This document shows, in pieces, positions 33,301 through 42,866 of a stretch of DNA of 64,000 nt (position 1 is the stretch's first letter; each line of letters opens with the position of its first letter). The notes under the pieces were generated by a model. That model was not told the DNA's origin, searched no databases, and worked only from the letters and a program-made list of their open reading frames with translations. The stretch is from Myxococcus llanfairpwllgwyngyllgogerychwyrndrobwllllantysiliogogogochensis (GTDB lineage: Bacteria; Myxococcota; Myxococcia; Myxococcales; Myxococcaceae). The DNA lies in contig NZ_VIFM01000012.1 in the NCBI RefSeq assembly GCF_006636215.1, positions 25,247 to 89,246 of the forward strand, written 5' to 3'. Made by a program: the position numbers and the translations under genes.

Positions 33301-34874
33301 GCGTCACGCTCACCGCCACCCTGGGGGCGGTCTCGCTCCAGTCGTCCTTGCGGGTGCTGGGCGCGACGGAGCAGGCGCTGGTGACGTCCTTGTCTCCCGC
33401 GACGGTGAGCATGGTGCCGGGTGGCACGGCGACGCTCACGGTGGCGCTGGACCGTCCAGCTCCGGCCAACGCGTCCATCGCGCTGAGCGTGGACCCGGCG
33501 GCGGGCTTCGGCACGTTCAACCCGGCGAGCGGCACGCTGGTGGTGGCGAAGAACGCGACACAGGCGACGTTCACCTTCACCGCCGACGAGGCCGCCTCCG
33601 CCTCTGTGGGCACGGTGACGGCACAGATGGGGGCCAGCAGCGCCAACACGGCGGTGACGCTGGACCAGGACTCGCCACGGCTCGTGTCACTCTTGCCCTC
33701 CACTCCGGTGGTGGTGCGGTACGGCCAGTCACAGGAGTATCGGGTCGTGCTGTCCTCGGCTCCGGCGGCGAACCTCGCCGTAGCGCTGGTGGCGACGCCG
33801 GCAGCGGGGGTCACCCACTTCGGCACGGTGCCGACCACGGTGACGGTGCCCGCCGGCACGGCGGACGCCACGTTCCTCTTCACGGCGGATGCGCTGGGTG
33901 AGGGAGCGGGCACGGTGGCCGCGTCGCTGCTGGGAATCACGCGGACGTCCGACATCACGGTGACGCCGCCGCCCGCCGCGCTCCGCGCGCTGACACCTTC
34001 GACGGCGACGGTGTTCTTCAACGCGACACAGTCGTTCACGGTCACGCTGGACCGCCCCGCTCCGGCAGAGGGAGCCTCGGTGGATGTGGCGCTGACGCCG
34101 GCCTCGAACGTGGGCTCACTGTCCTCCGCGACGGTGGCCATCGCCGCGGGTCAGACGAGCGGACAGGTGGTGTTCACCGCGGGCCAGACAGCTGGCGGCG
34201 TCCGGCTGACGGCGACGTACGGCGGCGACGAGCTGTCGGCGGAGCTGACCGTGGCGAATCGCCCGGCCATCGGCCACCTGGTCATCAACGAGGTGGACTA
34301 CGACCAGCTCAACACGGACACGAAGGAGTTCGTCGAAATCTACAACCCGACGGGTGGCTCTGTGTCGCTGGCGAACGTGTTCCTGGTGTTCGTCAATGGC
34401 GCGGGGAACCCTCCGGCGAGCTACCAGAAGCTCGCCCTCGCGGAGGTCGGCACGCTCGGCGCGGGTGAGTACCTGGTGGTGGGCTCGGCCGCGGTCGTCG
34501 ATCCACTGGCGGGTCGTCCCGGCGTGAAGACGCTCCAGCGGGGGACCACGGACTTCATCCAGAACGGCGGCAGCACAGCGAGCCCCGCGGCGGACGCCGT
34601 GGCGCTCTACGACGGGGTCCAGGACGAGCTCATCGACTCGCTCTCCTACGAGGCCACCATCACCCAGGCCACCATCACGGACTCCTCCAAGAGGTTCGAC
34701 ATGCGGGAGGGCACCACGAGCACGGCGGCGGTGGCGGACAGCAACACGGTGGAGGGCTCGGTGTGCCGCGACGCGCATGGCGTGGACACCGACGACAACG
34801 GGATGGACTTCAAGTTCACCACCACCGTGACGCCGGGCGCGGTCAACGCCATCACCCCGCCTCCCGCGCCGTGA
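30351..34874 (+). CDS. Giant amidohydrolase-domain lipoprotein with lamin-tail domain
   Basis: 1507 residues; the ATG at 30351 has GGGAG upstream and starts a lipoprotein signal ending SHVGC. Two Myxo Cys-rich repeats follow ([35 protein letters not shown]). Residues about 105-520 are an amidohydrolase: [14 protein letters not shown] (metal His-x-His), a mid-region [34 protein letters not shown] and [13 protein letters not shown] (metal Asp), ending in [14 protein letters not shown], the general layout of cytosine/guanine/atrazine hydrolases. Thrombospondin type-3 Ca-binding repeats come next ([34 protein letters not shown]), then an OB-fold-like region, four Ig-like modules (about 1000-1310) and a C-terminal lamin-tail domain ([21 protein letters not shown]). 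An exported hydrolase on a long stalk; substrate unknown. Confidence 0.75.
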   Translation: MRKSPRLILAALAAVMLSHVGCSGDDEPRCESAKCFASSCGDGVKEPQEACDDGNTTSGDGCEADCSLTPKKATCGNGKLEDSEVCDDGNTTSGDGCQADCALTQTRCAAADAPPLADGATCAVTKAGNGARLFTGVVLKDGETLVGGQVLVDARGIISCAQCDCSAAEGAEDATQISCPTGVISPGLINPHEHLTYPDKPYVGTDERYEHRNEWRTGANQHTTIRNGGSKSSADVAGYAELRHVMAGTTSIAGAGGAAGFLRNLDQSPVARQEGLEEGIADSDTFPLGDSNGRIVTSGCEDYATRPTVAGLSKLAAYLPHIAEGISAGAHNEFTCLSTGANDVLLGRTAVIHGIGLTAREIEMMAARGTGLIWSPRSNIALYGDTAMVTTHKRLGVSISLGTDWLQSGSMNILRELKCADSLNTRQFARTFSDEQLWRMVTTNAAEAVDVYEKVGRIAPGKMGDLSIFQLTEFKASPHRAVIAAEPADVVLTMRGGKALYGDQTLVTALKGASETCDAVDVCGAAKSACVQSEVGKNLAALQAANASAYPLFSCGVPEAEPACTPRRSSNNSAWLASVNSSTVYSGQSEADDPDGDGMRGAADNCSDVFNPIRPMDNGKQLDSDSDGLGDACDPCPLSTNNSACTTYPVGDDDHDGLPTWQDNCPFVANVDQEESDGDGKGDACDPCAIPNPGTTACPVTIHDLKTPVSGGLPFAGEVVSLSDVIVTGVAKGAASANGYWVQVHPLPSGKSVEYSGLFVYGPKGDLAVGDRLDISKGSLTVFNGLPELTDVTYTRRSIGNTPPAPVLVSAADVRTGGPRSVALEGVLLELREVKVTEGVNSFKEFRVNESGDAAQPSLMVDDQAFDSADPAVGTSYFSLRGLLTFNFNDHKLVPRGAGDLLGTPPTLTVFGPGGFVRAEDSGARSTFPQALTVTLSTTYSVPVDITVTSSDPTALVVPGGKVTIPAGQTSAEVKVEPLAQAPSVTLTATLGAVSLQSSLRVLGATEQALVTSLSPATVSMVPGGTATLTVALDRPAPANASIALSVDPAAGFGTFNPASGTLVVAKNATQATFTFTADEAASASVGTVTAQMGASSANTAVTLDQDSPRLVSLLPSTPVVVRYGQSQEYRVVLSSAPAANLAVALVATPAAGVTHFGTVPTTVTVPAGTADATFLFTADALGEGAGTVAASLLGITRTSDITVTPPPAALRALTPSTATVFFNATQSFTVTLDRPAPAEGASVDVALTPASNVGSLSSATVAIAAGQTSGQVVFTAGQTAGGVRLTATYGGDELSAELTVANRPAIGHLVINEVDYDQLNTDTKEFVEIYNPTGGSVSLANVFLVFVNGAGNPPASYQKLALAEVGTLGAGEYLVVGSAAVVDPLAGRPGVKTLQRGTTDFIQNGGSTASPAADAVALYDGVQDELIDSLSYEATITQATITDSSKRFDMREGTTSTAAVADSNTVEGSVCRDAHGVDTDDNGMDFKFTTTVTPGAVNAITPPPAP

Positions 34875-34920
34875 TGCGCGCGCGGCCCTCGTGCCGAGTG
34901 ACGGGGTGAAGCAGTGAAGC

Positions 34921-34950
34921 GGGCGGCTCCTGGAAGGTCAGGGGCCGCCC
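34921..34950 (+). terminator. Hairpin terminator
   Basis: GGGCGGCTCCTG (34921-34932) pairs with CAGGGGCCGCCC (34939-34950), 12 bp with one G-U pair and a six-base loop, after the amidohydrolase gene. Confidence 0.6.
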
Positions 34951-35004
34951 CAGGCTGTCACCTTGGACATCTCGTCGGGCAGGGACGGGGCCGGCGAAGT
35001 CGAT

Positions 35005-35259
35005 TCAGTCCACGGGACGCGGCGCATACCCTTGCGGTTTGAACACGCGCTGGGTGGACGGAGGGTATGCCGCGAGCTTGCTGGCGGGCCGACGCGGGCG
35101 CGTCGTGAGTTCGCCGCCGCAGTTGGGGCAGATGCCCTTCAGTCGCTCCGTCGCGCAGCTCACGCAGAACGTGCACTCGAAGGTGCAGATGCGGGCATCC
35201 GTCGAGTCGGGTGGCAGGTCGCGATCACAGCACTCACAGCCCGGACGCATTTGAAGCAC
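35005..35259 (-). CDS. DUF1272 zinc-ribbon protein
   Basis: 84 residues. The body MLQMRPGCECCDRDLPPDST, DARICTFECTFC and CPNCGGEL matches DUF1272 closely, including all Cys pairs (CECC, CTFEC, CVSC, CPNC) expected to hold one or two zinc ions. The family is widespread in proteobacteria and its function is unknown. The C-terminal tail RPASKLAAYPPSTQRV is specific to this copy. No operon partner. Confidence 0.85.
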   Translation of the reverse strand: MLQMRPGCECCDRDLPPDSTDARICTFECTFCVSCATERLKGICPNCGGELTTRPRRPASKLAAYPPSTQRVFKPQGYAPRPVD

Positions 35260-35491
35260 GTAACCTCCTTGGACGCAGGACCCGAAAAGAGCACGGAAAA
35301 GGGGAGCGGGTCATCACCCACTGACCCCAGCCGCCCGGGGACCTTCCCCCCGAAGGGCGAAAAGCCGCGGTAAGTGGTTGCCGTGGGTCCAATTCCCGCC
35401 CCTGGAGCGCGCCTTTGTCCCACGCGCCCGGCGATTGTCATTCAAGGCCACAATCACTACCATGCTCGCGCCACTCACAGGAGAGGTGTCC

Positions 35492-35917
35492 ATGCACCGT
35501 TCGCTTGCTGGAGTCGCTGTTGCCACCGCGATGTCGCTGTCCTCCGCAGTGCTGGCCGAGGAGCCTCGCGCATCCGAACCTCAGGGATTGAATGTCTCCA
35601 GTGCCATGCCGGCCTGCTTCGTGGACACGCCAAACTGGGATTACCTTTCCGCATATGCCTGCTCCGCCAGTGGCAGCGCGTACTCGACAGTTGTCTCCTG
35701 GGGCGTCCTCGGGATTGACCAGACGGGTGGCCGCTACACCATCCAGTTCCTCGACTCCTGCTACGGGCATGGCTACTACCAGGACACGGGCTATAGCTGC
35801 ATGACCGTCATCAACAAGTACGACACGCTGACGCAGCGCATCCGCGTCTACGACAACTTGACGGGCCAGTGGTCCGCCACCCTCACCGCGACCGCCTCGT
35901 ACTACGGCGACGACTAG
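35492..35917 (+). CDS. Small secreted hypothetical protein
   Basis: 141 residues from the ATG at 35492, chosen for AGGAGAGG upstream (35479-35486). Signal peptide MHRSLAGVAVATAMSLSSAV ends at LAEE. The mature domain carries CFVDTPNWDYLSAYACSASG, YTIQFLDSCYGHGYYQDTGY and SCMTVINKYDTL. Four Cys in about 50 residues and many Tyr/Trp suggest a compact disulfide beta fold that may bind carbohydrate or serve as a small surface protein. It does not match a family I know. The C-terminal strand SATLTATASYYGDD ends the gene. Confidence 0.5.
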   Translation: MHRSLAGVAVATAMSLSSAVLAEEPRASEPQGLNVSSAMPACFVDTPNWDYLSAYACSASGSAYSTVVSWGVLGIDQTGGRYTIQFLDSCYGHGYYQDTGYSCMTVINKYDTLTQRIRVYDNLTGQWSATLTATASYYGDD

Positions 35918-35970
35918 CGAAGTCCCTGCGTGCCGCGCGGGCCCCACACATGGGCCCGCATGGTCCACCG

Positions 35971-37380
35971 CTACGACATGGCCCTCCGGATTCCGGCCTC
36001 ATTGTCGCGCAGGGTGCTCTCCAGATGTGCGCGCGCCCATGCCTGGCCTCCTGCCAGTCCCTGCCTGAAAGCAGCCGCGCCCCCTGCCCAGTTCTCGGCC
36101 GCGAGGTCGATGACTCGCTCCTGGATGCCCCGGGGCAACCCGCCGAAGTCGAGCGCTCCATTGCCTCCCGCTTGCGCCTCCCATGGGGCCGGGACCACCT
36201 CTTGCCGCATCACGAACGAGCCAGGCTCGCCTTCACGTGAGCCGCGAACCGCCAATCTCGTGAACTCAGGGTTCAACCGCCGCAGTTCGGCCCGCCGCTC
36301 CTCGGTCGTCATCCCCCTCCACGGATTGCCCTTGATCAATGGCTCCCGGCCCCGCTGCGTTGCACGGGTCGCGATGTAGCGTTCAAGGCTGACACCCGGA
36401 GGCAGGAGGACGAGCAATTCCGTCTCACTTTGAGACAGCTCGGTCGAGCCAGGATAGAGGTACTCGTCAGGCACATCGAACCAGACATCATGGCGAGCGC
36501 CCTGCAGGATATCACCCACGCCACTCTCCGAGTCGTCAGTCCCCCAGGAAAGGGAGTAGGGGTTGACAGCCACGGAGACAAAGGGCGTTTCGTCCCCCAG
36601 CATTCCCTGCCCATGCCTGTCGATCGCTTGCAGGATGCCCCCTCGCCCGCCACCAACCAGTTCGCGATGAAGCCTGGCATAGGCCTCGGGGTCCTGGGCC
36701 CCCAGCTTCGAGATATAATCACTCTCTTTTCCAGCATCCATCCAACGGACCACGCGCATCAACTGGATTGGCGCGGCCCCCTGCGTCCCGGTCATCCGCT
36801 GCACGGGAGGTTCGTGGAGCGAGCCCGCCATCATGGGCTGAAGGGTGGCCCTGTCGCCCATGACCTGCGCCTCTGACTCCAGCGCGGGCGAGTCATTCAC
36901 CGGCGCGCCGTTGAAGTCCCGGGTGGGAGTCACCCTGCCCTGCTTCTGCTGCACCACGTGCCAGGCCTCATGGGGCAGGTGTTGCTCCTGGCCCGGTCCC
37001 ACATGGATGTCCGCCCCCTGGGTGTACGCAAGCGCCTGAAGCTGGGCCGGCCTGGTGGAGTTGTAGTGAACGCGTACGTCATCCAGGCTCACGCCAGAGA
37101 GCGACTCAATGCCAGTCTTGAGTTCATCCGACATGCCGGTCCTGTTTGCCTCAACCGGCTTCCGCTGCGCGGTGCCCCCATGCTGGAGCCGCGCCTTCAT
37201 CTGCACCAACCGCTGAACACGAGGGCTCTGGGTGGCGGTGTCCTGAATGGCGCTGAGCCGGCTCACAGGATGCGAGGAGTTCGCCAGACATTGGACTGTC
37301 GTGCCACCCTGGCCTTGCCCCCGCGCGGCGTCGTGAATCGTCGCCAGGTCCTTCGGAATCCTGGGGGTGTAGGCACTCAT
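35971..37380 (-). CDS. eCIS-core (DUF4157) protein with ADP-ribosyltransferase-like C-terminal domain
   Basis: 469 residues, no signal peptide. Residues about 82-145 are a DUF4157/eCIS-core domain: MSDELKTGIESLSGVSLDDV, RVHYNSTRPAQLQALAYTQG, ADIHVGPGQEQHLPHEAWHV with the HExxH motif (His137, Glu138, His141), then VQQKQGRV. This domain marks cargo of extracellular contractile injection systems and related toxins. The C-terminal region (about 205-345) looks like a mono-ADP-ribosyltransferase: a strand Arg in VVRWMDAG, PFVSVAVNPYSLS in the place of the S-T-S strand, and SQSETELLVLLPPGVS, an E-x-E (Glu319, Glu321) before LLPPG as in ART toxins. No contractile apparatus gene lies in the window, so this is an orphan candidate effector. 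No immunity gene is apparent. Confidence 0.65.
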   Translation of the reverse strand: MSAYTPRIPKDLATIHDAARGQGQGGTTVQCLANSSHPVSRLSAIQDTATQSPRVQRLVQMKARLQHGGTAQRKPVEANRTGMSDELKTGIESLSGVSLDDVRVHYNSTRPAQLQALAYTQGADIHVGPGQEQHLPHEAWHVVQQKQGRVTPTRDFNGAPVNDSPALESEAQVMGDRATLQPMMAGSLHEPPVQRMTGTQGAAPIQLMRVVRWMDAGKESDYISKLGAQDPEAYARLHRELVGGGRGGILQAIDRHGQGMLGDETPFVSVAVNPYSLSWGTDDSESGVGDILQGARHDVWFDVPDEYLYPGSTELSQSETELLVLLPPGVSLERYIATRATQRGREPLIKGNPWRGMTTEERRAELRRLNPEFTRLAVRGSREGEPGSFVMRQEVVPAPWEAQAGGNGALDFGGLPRGIQERVIDLAAENWAGGAAAFRQGLAGGQAWARAHLESTLRDNEAGIRRAMS

Positions 37381-37779
37381 GCAAGAGGAGCCTTTTCAAG
37401 ACAGCGTGGGAGCACGCCAGTGTGGAGGCTCGCACGACACAAAGACAGTAGCGGTCAGGTCGCCCCCATCCGCCCAGACCCGCGGAGGCGGAACGCCAGC
37501 GCCACGAGCCGCCCAGCAGCCCTGACGGTACCTGCCCGAACACAAAGGAGCCCCACGGTGTCATCGATGTCCCGCGACCCAGGCGAGTCCGTCATCACCC
37601 CCTCGACACCCCAGGTCACGCCCCGCTCCTCCAGACAGACGGGGAATTTCAGGACTCCAGTTGAACCGCAATGTTCCATCCCCGCTGTCGTGGCAACGAG
37701 GGATGTCTGCTAGAAAGCAGTGCAACCCCGCGAACGCAGGCACTGCCGCGCGGGGGCCGCCCGCTGGACGGAGACATCC
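37381..37779. other. Intergenic region between divergent genes
   Basis: 399 bp with no supported gene between the eCIS-core gene and the giant Ig-domain gene. It must carry both promoters and no clear repeat or hairpin was found. Short open frames are shadow-like. Confidence 0.5.
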
Positions 37780-40700
37780 ATGTCCCCACGTTTCGAAGGG
37801 CTCGCCCGCTGTCTGGGGTTGAGCGTGTTGTGTCTGGGTCTGTCGCTTGGCTGTAACGACTCCGGGAGCGCACCGCGACCTCCTCCCGTAGCGGAGGACA
37901 CGGTGGACGCGGCGGCCTCCTCGGTGGCGGTGGACAAGCCCACGGGTGTGCTCGCCAACGGCACGGACCAGGCCGCCGTCACGGTGACGGTGGTGGGCAA
38001 GGACGGCGCGCGGATGTCCGGGCGCGCCGTGACGGTGACGGTGGACGGCGAGGGAGCTTCCATCGCGGTGCCTCCGGGGCAGACGGGCAGCGACGGCTCG
38101 GCGCGTGCGCTGGTGGTATCGACGGCTCCAGGCGTGAAGACGGTGAGGGCGTCGGTCAAGGACGCGAAAGGCCTGACGGTTCCGCTCACCGCCACCGCCA
38201 CGGTGGAGTTTGTCGCGGTCACCCCCACGGCCTCGCGCCTCGCGTTCCGACAGGCCCTTCCGGATGGCGTGGCGGGTGTTCCTCTCGCTGGCCTGGAGGT
38301 CGTCCTCCAGGACGCCACCGGGGCCACCGTCTCCAACGCCACGGCGGAGGTCACGCTGTCGCTGACCTCCGTGGGTGTCGTCTTCCCGGAGGGCCAATTG
38401 ACGGTGACGGCGGTGGACGGCGTGGCGCTCTTTCCGGACGTGGTGCTGAAGCGGGCGGGCGACACCTACCAGTTCACCGCGAACGCCCCGGGGCTCGAGC
38501 CGGCCACGAGTTCCTCCTTCAAGGTGAACCCCGGCGCTCCGGCGGCCGTGGGACTGAGTACGCAGATGGAGTCGGCGGTGGCGGGCGTGGCGCAGGATCT
38601 CCAGGTGACGGTGCAGGACGCGTACTTCAACACCGTGACGAACTACACGGGCACGGTGACGCTGACGTCCACGGACGCGGCGGCGAGTCTTCCCGCCGCG
38701 CATGCGTACACGCCCTCGGACGCGGGGCAGTTCACCTTTACGGGCATCACCTTCAAGACCGCCGGGAGCCAGCGGCTGACGCTGGACGACGGCACGAGCG
38801 CCATCTCGTTCACCTTGCACGTGAATGTGACCGCCGGGCCTCCCGCGCTCCTCGCTTTCACGCAGCAGCCCACGCGCGTGTCGACGCGTGTATCCCTGGG
38901 CACCGTGGCAGTCACCTTGAAAGACGCCTTCGGCAACACGGCCCGCGTGAGCACCCCCACGGTGAGCCTGTCGCTCTCGCAGGCGGGCTTCACGCTGTCG
39001 GGCACGACGGAGGCGACTCCAGTCGACGGCGTCGCGACGTTCACGACACTCAGCATCGCGGGCCATGGAGTCGCCCGCCTGAACGCCACCTCGAACGGGC
39101 TGCAGGGCACGAGCAGCGCGGACCTCACCGTGGTGGATGACGTGGCGCCCGCGAAGCCGGTGCTGACGCAGACGGCGGCGACGGAGACGGGCCTCACCGT
39201 GCAGTGGACGGGCGTGGGCGATGACGGCACCCAAGGGACACTGACGGCGCAGGAGCTGCGCTACGCCACGTCTCCCATCGACTCTGACGCGGCCTTCCAG
39301 GCCGGCACGCTGGTGGCCAGCGGAAGTCCGGTGCCTCCCGGCACCGTGCAGACCGTGACGCTGTCGGGGCTCGCGACGGGCACCACGTACCATGTGGCGC
39401 TGAAGGTGACGGACAAGCAGGGCAACACCGCGCGCTCGGACAGCCTGACGGTGTCCACGGCCCATCCAGAGGTGACGCAGTTGGCGTTCGTGACGCAGCC
39501 CGCGGACGGCACGGCGGGCACGACGCTCGCGGACGTGCGCGTGGCGCTCCAGGATGCACGCGGTGACGTCGTCACCACTGCCACCTCCGCGGTGACGCTG
39601 ACGTTGACGGGCCAGGCCTCCTTCCCGGCGGCGACGGTGTCGGCCGTCAACGGCGTGGCCACCTTCCAGGGGCTGCGCGTGGACACGGCGGATGCATTCA
39701 CGTTCACCGCCACGGCGGGAGCCATCAGTCAGCAGAGCCAGTCCTTCACCGTGCGCGCGGGGCCGGTGTCGAAGCTGGTGCTGTGGCAATTCTCGGCGCC
39801 GGTGGATGCGGGCCAGGCGCTCGAAGCGGGCGTGTCGCTGACGGACTCCTTCGGCAACCTCGCGCGGGACTACGCCGGCACGGTGCACTTCACGTCCTCG
39901 GACGCGCAGGCGGAGCTGCCTCCGGATGCGACCTTCACCTCGGCGGACCAGGGCCAGAAGTTCCTCACCGGACTGGTGTTCAAGACGGCGGGGACGCAGT
40001 CCCTCACCGCGACGGACACCGTCACCTCGGACCTCTCCGCCACGGTGGACGCCGAGGTGCGCTCCATCGCCGCCGCGTCCTTCGAGGTCATCGCGGGCGC
40101 GGGGCCGTTCGTCGCGGGCCAGACGCAGAGCTACGAATTGGTGGCGCGCGACACCTACGGCAACGTCGCGACGGGCTACGCCTCCACGGTGACGTTCTCG
40201 TCCTCGGATGCGCAGGCGGTGCTTCCCGGCGCCTACACGTTCACCCTGGTGGACGCGGGGCGGCACGTGTTCAGCGTGGAGCCGCGCACCGCCGGTGACC
40301 AGGAGGTCATCGCGGAGGACGTGGTGACCGCGACACTGAGAGGCACGCACACCTGGTCCATCATTCCGGCCGCACTCGACGCCCTGGCGTTCGTCTCCGC
40401 GCCCACGACGGGCTCGGTGCGACAGGCACTGGCGGACGTGCAGGTGGCGCTGCGGGATGCGTACGGCAACACCGTGACCGACGCCGCGACCGACGTGACG
40501 TTGTCGCTCACAGGCGGAAGCTTCACCCAGGGTTCGCCCACCCGCACCCCGGTGGACGGCGTGGCGACCTTCGCCGGCCTCATCGTGGTCGACGAGGGCA
40601 CGTATCGGTTCGAGGCCAACGCGGGCAGCCTGCCGCCCTCCTCTTCCGCGGACCTGCTCATCTCCGACGCGGTTGCGCCTGCCGTGGCGACTGGCTTCGC

Positions 40701-42717
40701 GACCCATGTGCTTTCGGGTACCAGCATCCGCCTGGACTGGGCGGCCCCTGGCGATGACGGCGACCTGGGCACCGCGACGCGGTACGACCTCCGGTACGCC
40801 ACGGCGGCCATCACCGAGGCCTCTTTCGAAGCCGCCACGGTGGTGACGGGGGTGAGCGCTCCCCAGGCCCCGGGCACGTCGGAGTCCTTCACTGTCTCCG
40901 GCCTGGAGGTGGGAACGACGTACTTCTTCGCCCTGAAGACGTTCGACGGCGCGGGCAACGGCAGTGCCCTGGCCACCGCGAGCGCCAGCACCACCAATCC
41001 CTGTGATGACTACGTCTGCACGCCGCCGGCCCCGACCTGCGCGGAGGACGGCACGTCCCTGGAGGTGTTCCCGTCGATGTGCGTCATCGTCTCAGGCCAG
41101 CCGACCTGCGAGCTCGGTGAGTTGGAGCTGCAGTCCTGCCCTGGCGCGGACGCCGTCTGCCATGCGGGCGCGTGCGCCAATGCACCGCATCCGGGCGAGG
41201 GGGAGCTGGCCATTTCGGAGGTGATGCACTCCCCGTCCACGGGCACCACGGAGTACGTGGAGCTGACCAACACCAGCACCAAGCTGTTGGACCTGAATGG
41301 CCTGTCGGTGAGCTTCATGAACGGCGTGGGCACGGCCACGACCTTCACGATGAACCACGGACACGCGCTGGTGGTCGACCCGGGTGCGAGGGTGGTGCTC
41401 GCGCAGAACGCGAACTTCGGGACGAACGGCGGCGTGTTCGCGAACCACGCGTACGGCACGAACGTGCACCTGGACAACACCGGGTCCATCACCTTCACGC
41501 AGGAAGGCACCCCGGTGGCCAGCCTCCAGTACACGAATGCGTTCCCGCAGACGGTCGGCCGCGCGATGAGCCTCGCGGCCAGCATCGTGGGCACGGCGGC
41601 GGCTTCCAAGCCCTGGTACTGGTGTGACTCGACCGGCGTCCTCGAGGGCGGCGACCGGGGCACCCCTCACGGGGCCAACGACGAGTGCGGGATGAACGTC
41701 GAGAAGCCGGTGAACTACTGCGCCATCCAGTACCCGAAGACGTTCCCGACCGGGGATGGCACCTACCCGGCGAACATCCTCGCCTTCGACCCGTACGACA
41801 TCTACAGCCAGTTCTACAGCTTCGATGTCACGACGAGGAACCAGACGGGCAACGACATCTACCCGCGCATCGAGGCGCAGCTTGGCCATGGCACGGACGC
41901 GACCGACCCCGCGGGCTGGACGTGGACGTCGGCGGACTTCAACGCAAGCTACAACCCGCCCGGGTCCAACAACGATGAGGTGAAGGCCGCGCTGAGCATC
42001 TCCACCCCAGGCACGTACCGTTACGGCTTCCGCTACCGGTTCACGGACGCGGGCGCGCCGTGGACATACTGCGACCAGAACGGCGTGGCCGTGCCCCCCG
42101 CCGGCACCTACGGCTCCGTGACGGTGCTCGCGGGGCCGCAGACGGACCACGTCGTCATCAGCGAGTTCAGCGGAGGAACGACCGCGAACGCGCGCGATGA
42201 ATTCGTGGAGCTCTACAACCCGACGAGCGCGGCGGTGGACCTGTCCGGCTGGCAACTCAGCTACAAGTCCGCCACCGGCACCAACTACGGCACGGCGTAC
42301 ACCATCCCCGCTGGCAAGAGCATACCGGCCCACGGCTACTTCCTGCTGGGCGGCACGGCCTACGCAGGGGCGGTCACCGCGGACACGACCCACAACATCG
42401 ATTCGTCTTCGTCCACGACCGGGGGCGGTCACATCCGCATCCAGCGCCTGTCGGGGACGGTCTACATCGACGTGGACCGGCTGGGCTACGGCACCGGGAA
42501 CGCCCCCGAGGGCACCGCCGCGCCCTCGCACCCTGCCTCCGGTGGAAGCCTGGAGCGAAAGGCCGTCGTCTCCTCCACCACCGCCGTCATGGCCGTGGGC
42601 GGCGCGCACGCCACGCGCGGCAACGGGCAGGACACGGACAACAACAGCGCTGACATCGTGACTCGCGCCTCGCGGCAGCCGCAGAACTCCACCAGCCCGG
42701 TCGAGTTCTTCCACTGA
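37780..42717 (+). CDS. Giant Ig-like/Fn3 lipoprotein with two lamin-tail domains
   Basis: 1645 residues from the ATG at 37780 with GGACGGAG upstream. Lipobox GLSLGC. Residues about 45-1050 are a chain of invasin/Big_1-like and filamin-like Ig modules: each has V-x-V-x-D-A/S-x-G-N/A-T-V and a strand A-T-F-x-G-L-x-V (VTVQDAYFNTVTNYTGTVTL, VSLTDSFGNLARDYAGTVHF). Two Fn3-like domains are set between them (LTVQWTGVGDDGTQGTLTAQ, IRLDWAAPGDDGDLG). A Cys-rich linker (about 1075-1125) leads to one lamin-tail domain (AISEVMHSPSTGTTEYVELT), a CBM-like domain (YDIYSQFYSFDVTTRN) and a second lamin-tail domain (HVVISEFSGGTTANARDEFV). It is a long surface stalk, probably adhesive; no catalytic motif is seen. 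Downstream is a very strong terminator. Confidence 0.75.
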   Translation: MSPRFEGLARCLGLSVLCLGLSLGCNDSGSAPRPPPVAEDTVDAAASSVAVDKPTGVLANGTDQAAVTVTVVGKDGARMSGRAVTVTVDGEGASIAVPPGQTGSDGSARALVVSTAPGVKTVRASVKDAKGLTVPLTATATVEFVAVTPTASRLAFRQALPDGVAGVPLAGLEVVLQDATGATVSNATAEVTLSLTSVGVVFPEGQLTVTAVDGVALFPDVVLKRAGDTYQFTANAPGLEPATSSSFKVNPGAPAAVGLSTQMESAVAGVAQDLQVTVQDAYFNTVTNYTGTVTLTSTDAAASLPAAHAYTPSDAGQFTFTGITFKTAGSQRLTLDDGTSAISFTLHVNVTAGPPALLAFTQQPTRVSTRVSLGTVAVTLKDAFGNTARVSTPTVSLSLSQAGFTLSGTTEATPVDGVATFTTLSIAGHGVARLNATSNGLQGTSSADLTVVDDVAPAKPVLTQTAATETGLTVQWTGVGDDGTQGTLTAQELRYATSPIDSDAAFQAGTLVASGSPVPPGTVQTVTLSGLATGTTYHVALKVTDKQGNTARSDSLTVSTAHPEVTQLAFVTQPADGTAGTTLADVRVALQDARGDVVTTATSAVTLTLTGQASFPAATVSAVNGVATFQGLRVDTADAFTFTATAGAISQQSQSFTVRAGPVSKLVLWQFSAPVDAGQALEAGVSLTDSFGNLARDYAGTVHFTSSDAQAELPPDATFTSADQGQKFLTGLVFKTAGTQSLTATDTVTSDLSATVDAEVRSIAAASFEVIAGAGPFVAGQTQSYELVARDTYGNVATGYASTVTFSSSDAQAVLPGAYTFTLVDAGRHVFSVEPRTAGDQEVIAEDVVTATLRGTHTWSIIPAALDALAFVSAPTTGSVRQALADVQVALRDAYGNTVTDAATDVTLSLTGGSFTQGSPTRTPVDGVATFAGLIVVDEGTYRFEANAGSLPPSSSADLLISDAVAPAVATGFATHVLSGTSIRLDWAAPGDDGDLGTATRYDLRYATAAITEASFEAATVVTGVSAPQAPGTSESFTVSGLEVGTTYFFALKTFDGAGNGSALATASASTTNPCDDYVCTPPAPTCAEDGTSLEVFPSMCVIVSGQPTCELGELELQSCPGADAVCHAGACANAPHPGEGELAISEVMHSPSTGTTEYVELTNTSTKLLDLNGLSVSFMNGVGTATTFTMNHGHALVVDPGARVVLAQNANFGTNGGVFANHAYGTNVHLDNTGSITFTQEGTPVASLQYTNAFPQTVGRAMSLAASIVGTAAASKPWYWCDSTGVLEGGDRGTPHGANDECGMNVEKPVNYCAIQYPKTFPTGDGTYPANILAFDPYDIYSQFYSFDVTTRNQTGNDIYPRIEAQLGHGTDATDPAGWTWTSADFNASYNPPGSNNDEVKAALSISTPGTYRYGFRYRFTDAGAPWTYCDQNGVAVPPAGTYGSVTVLAGPQTDHVVISEFSGGTTANARDEFVELYNPTSAAVDLSGWQLSYKSATGTNYGTAYTIPAGKSIPAHGYFLLGGTAYAGAVTADTTHNIDSSSSTTGGGHIRIQRLSGTVYIDVDRLGYGTGNAPEGTAAPSHPASGGSLERKAVVSSTTAVMAVGGAHATRGNGQDTDNNSADIVTRASRQPQNSTSPVEFFH

Positions 42718-42727
42718 CAGCAAGGAC

Positions 42728-42758
42728 CGGAGGTGCCCTGGACGCCAGGGCACCTCCG
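42728..42758 (+). terminator. Very strong hairpin terminator
   Basis: CGGAGGTGCCCTGG (42728-42741) pairs perfectly with CCAGGGCACCTCCG (42745-42758) around a three-base loop, directly downstream of the giant Ig protein gene. Confidence 0.8.
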
Positions 42759-42866
42759 CGTGTGTCCGTCGGAAGTTTGGCCCAGTGACTTCCGTCGGAA
42801 CTGGCCCTTCCAGGTGGCCAGCGACGCGAGAATCTCCCCGGCAGCTCACCAGGCCCGGGAGACCTC

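Noticed and set aside
37561..40707. 1048-residue minus-strand frame
   Set aside because: It is the antisense shadow of the giant Ig-domain gene, with His/Arg/Gly-rich composition and no domain, caused by high third-position GC.
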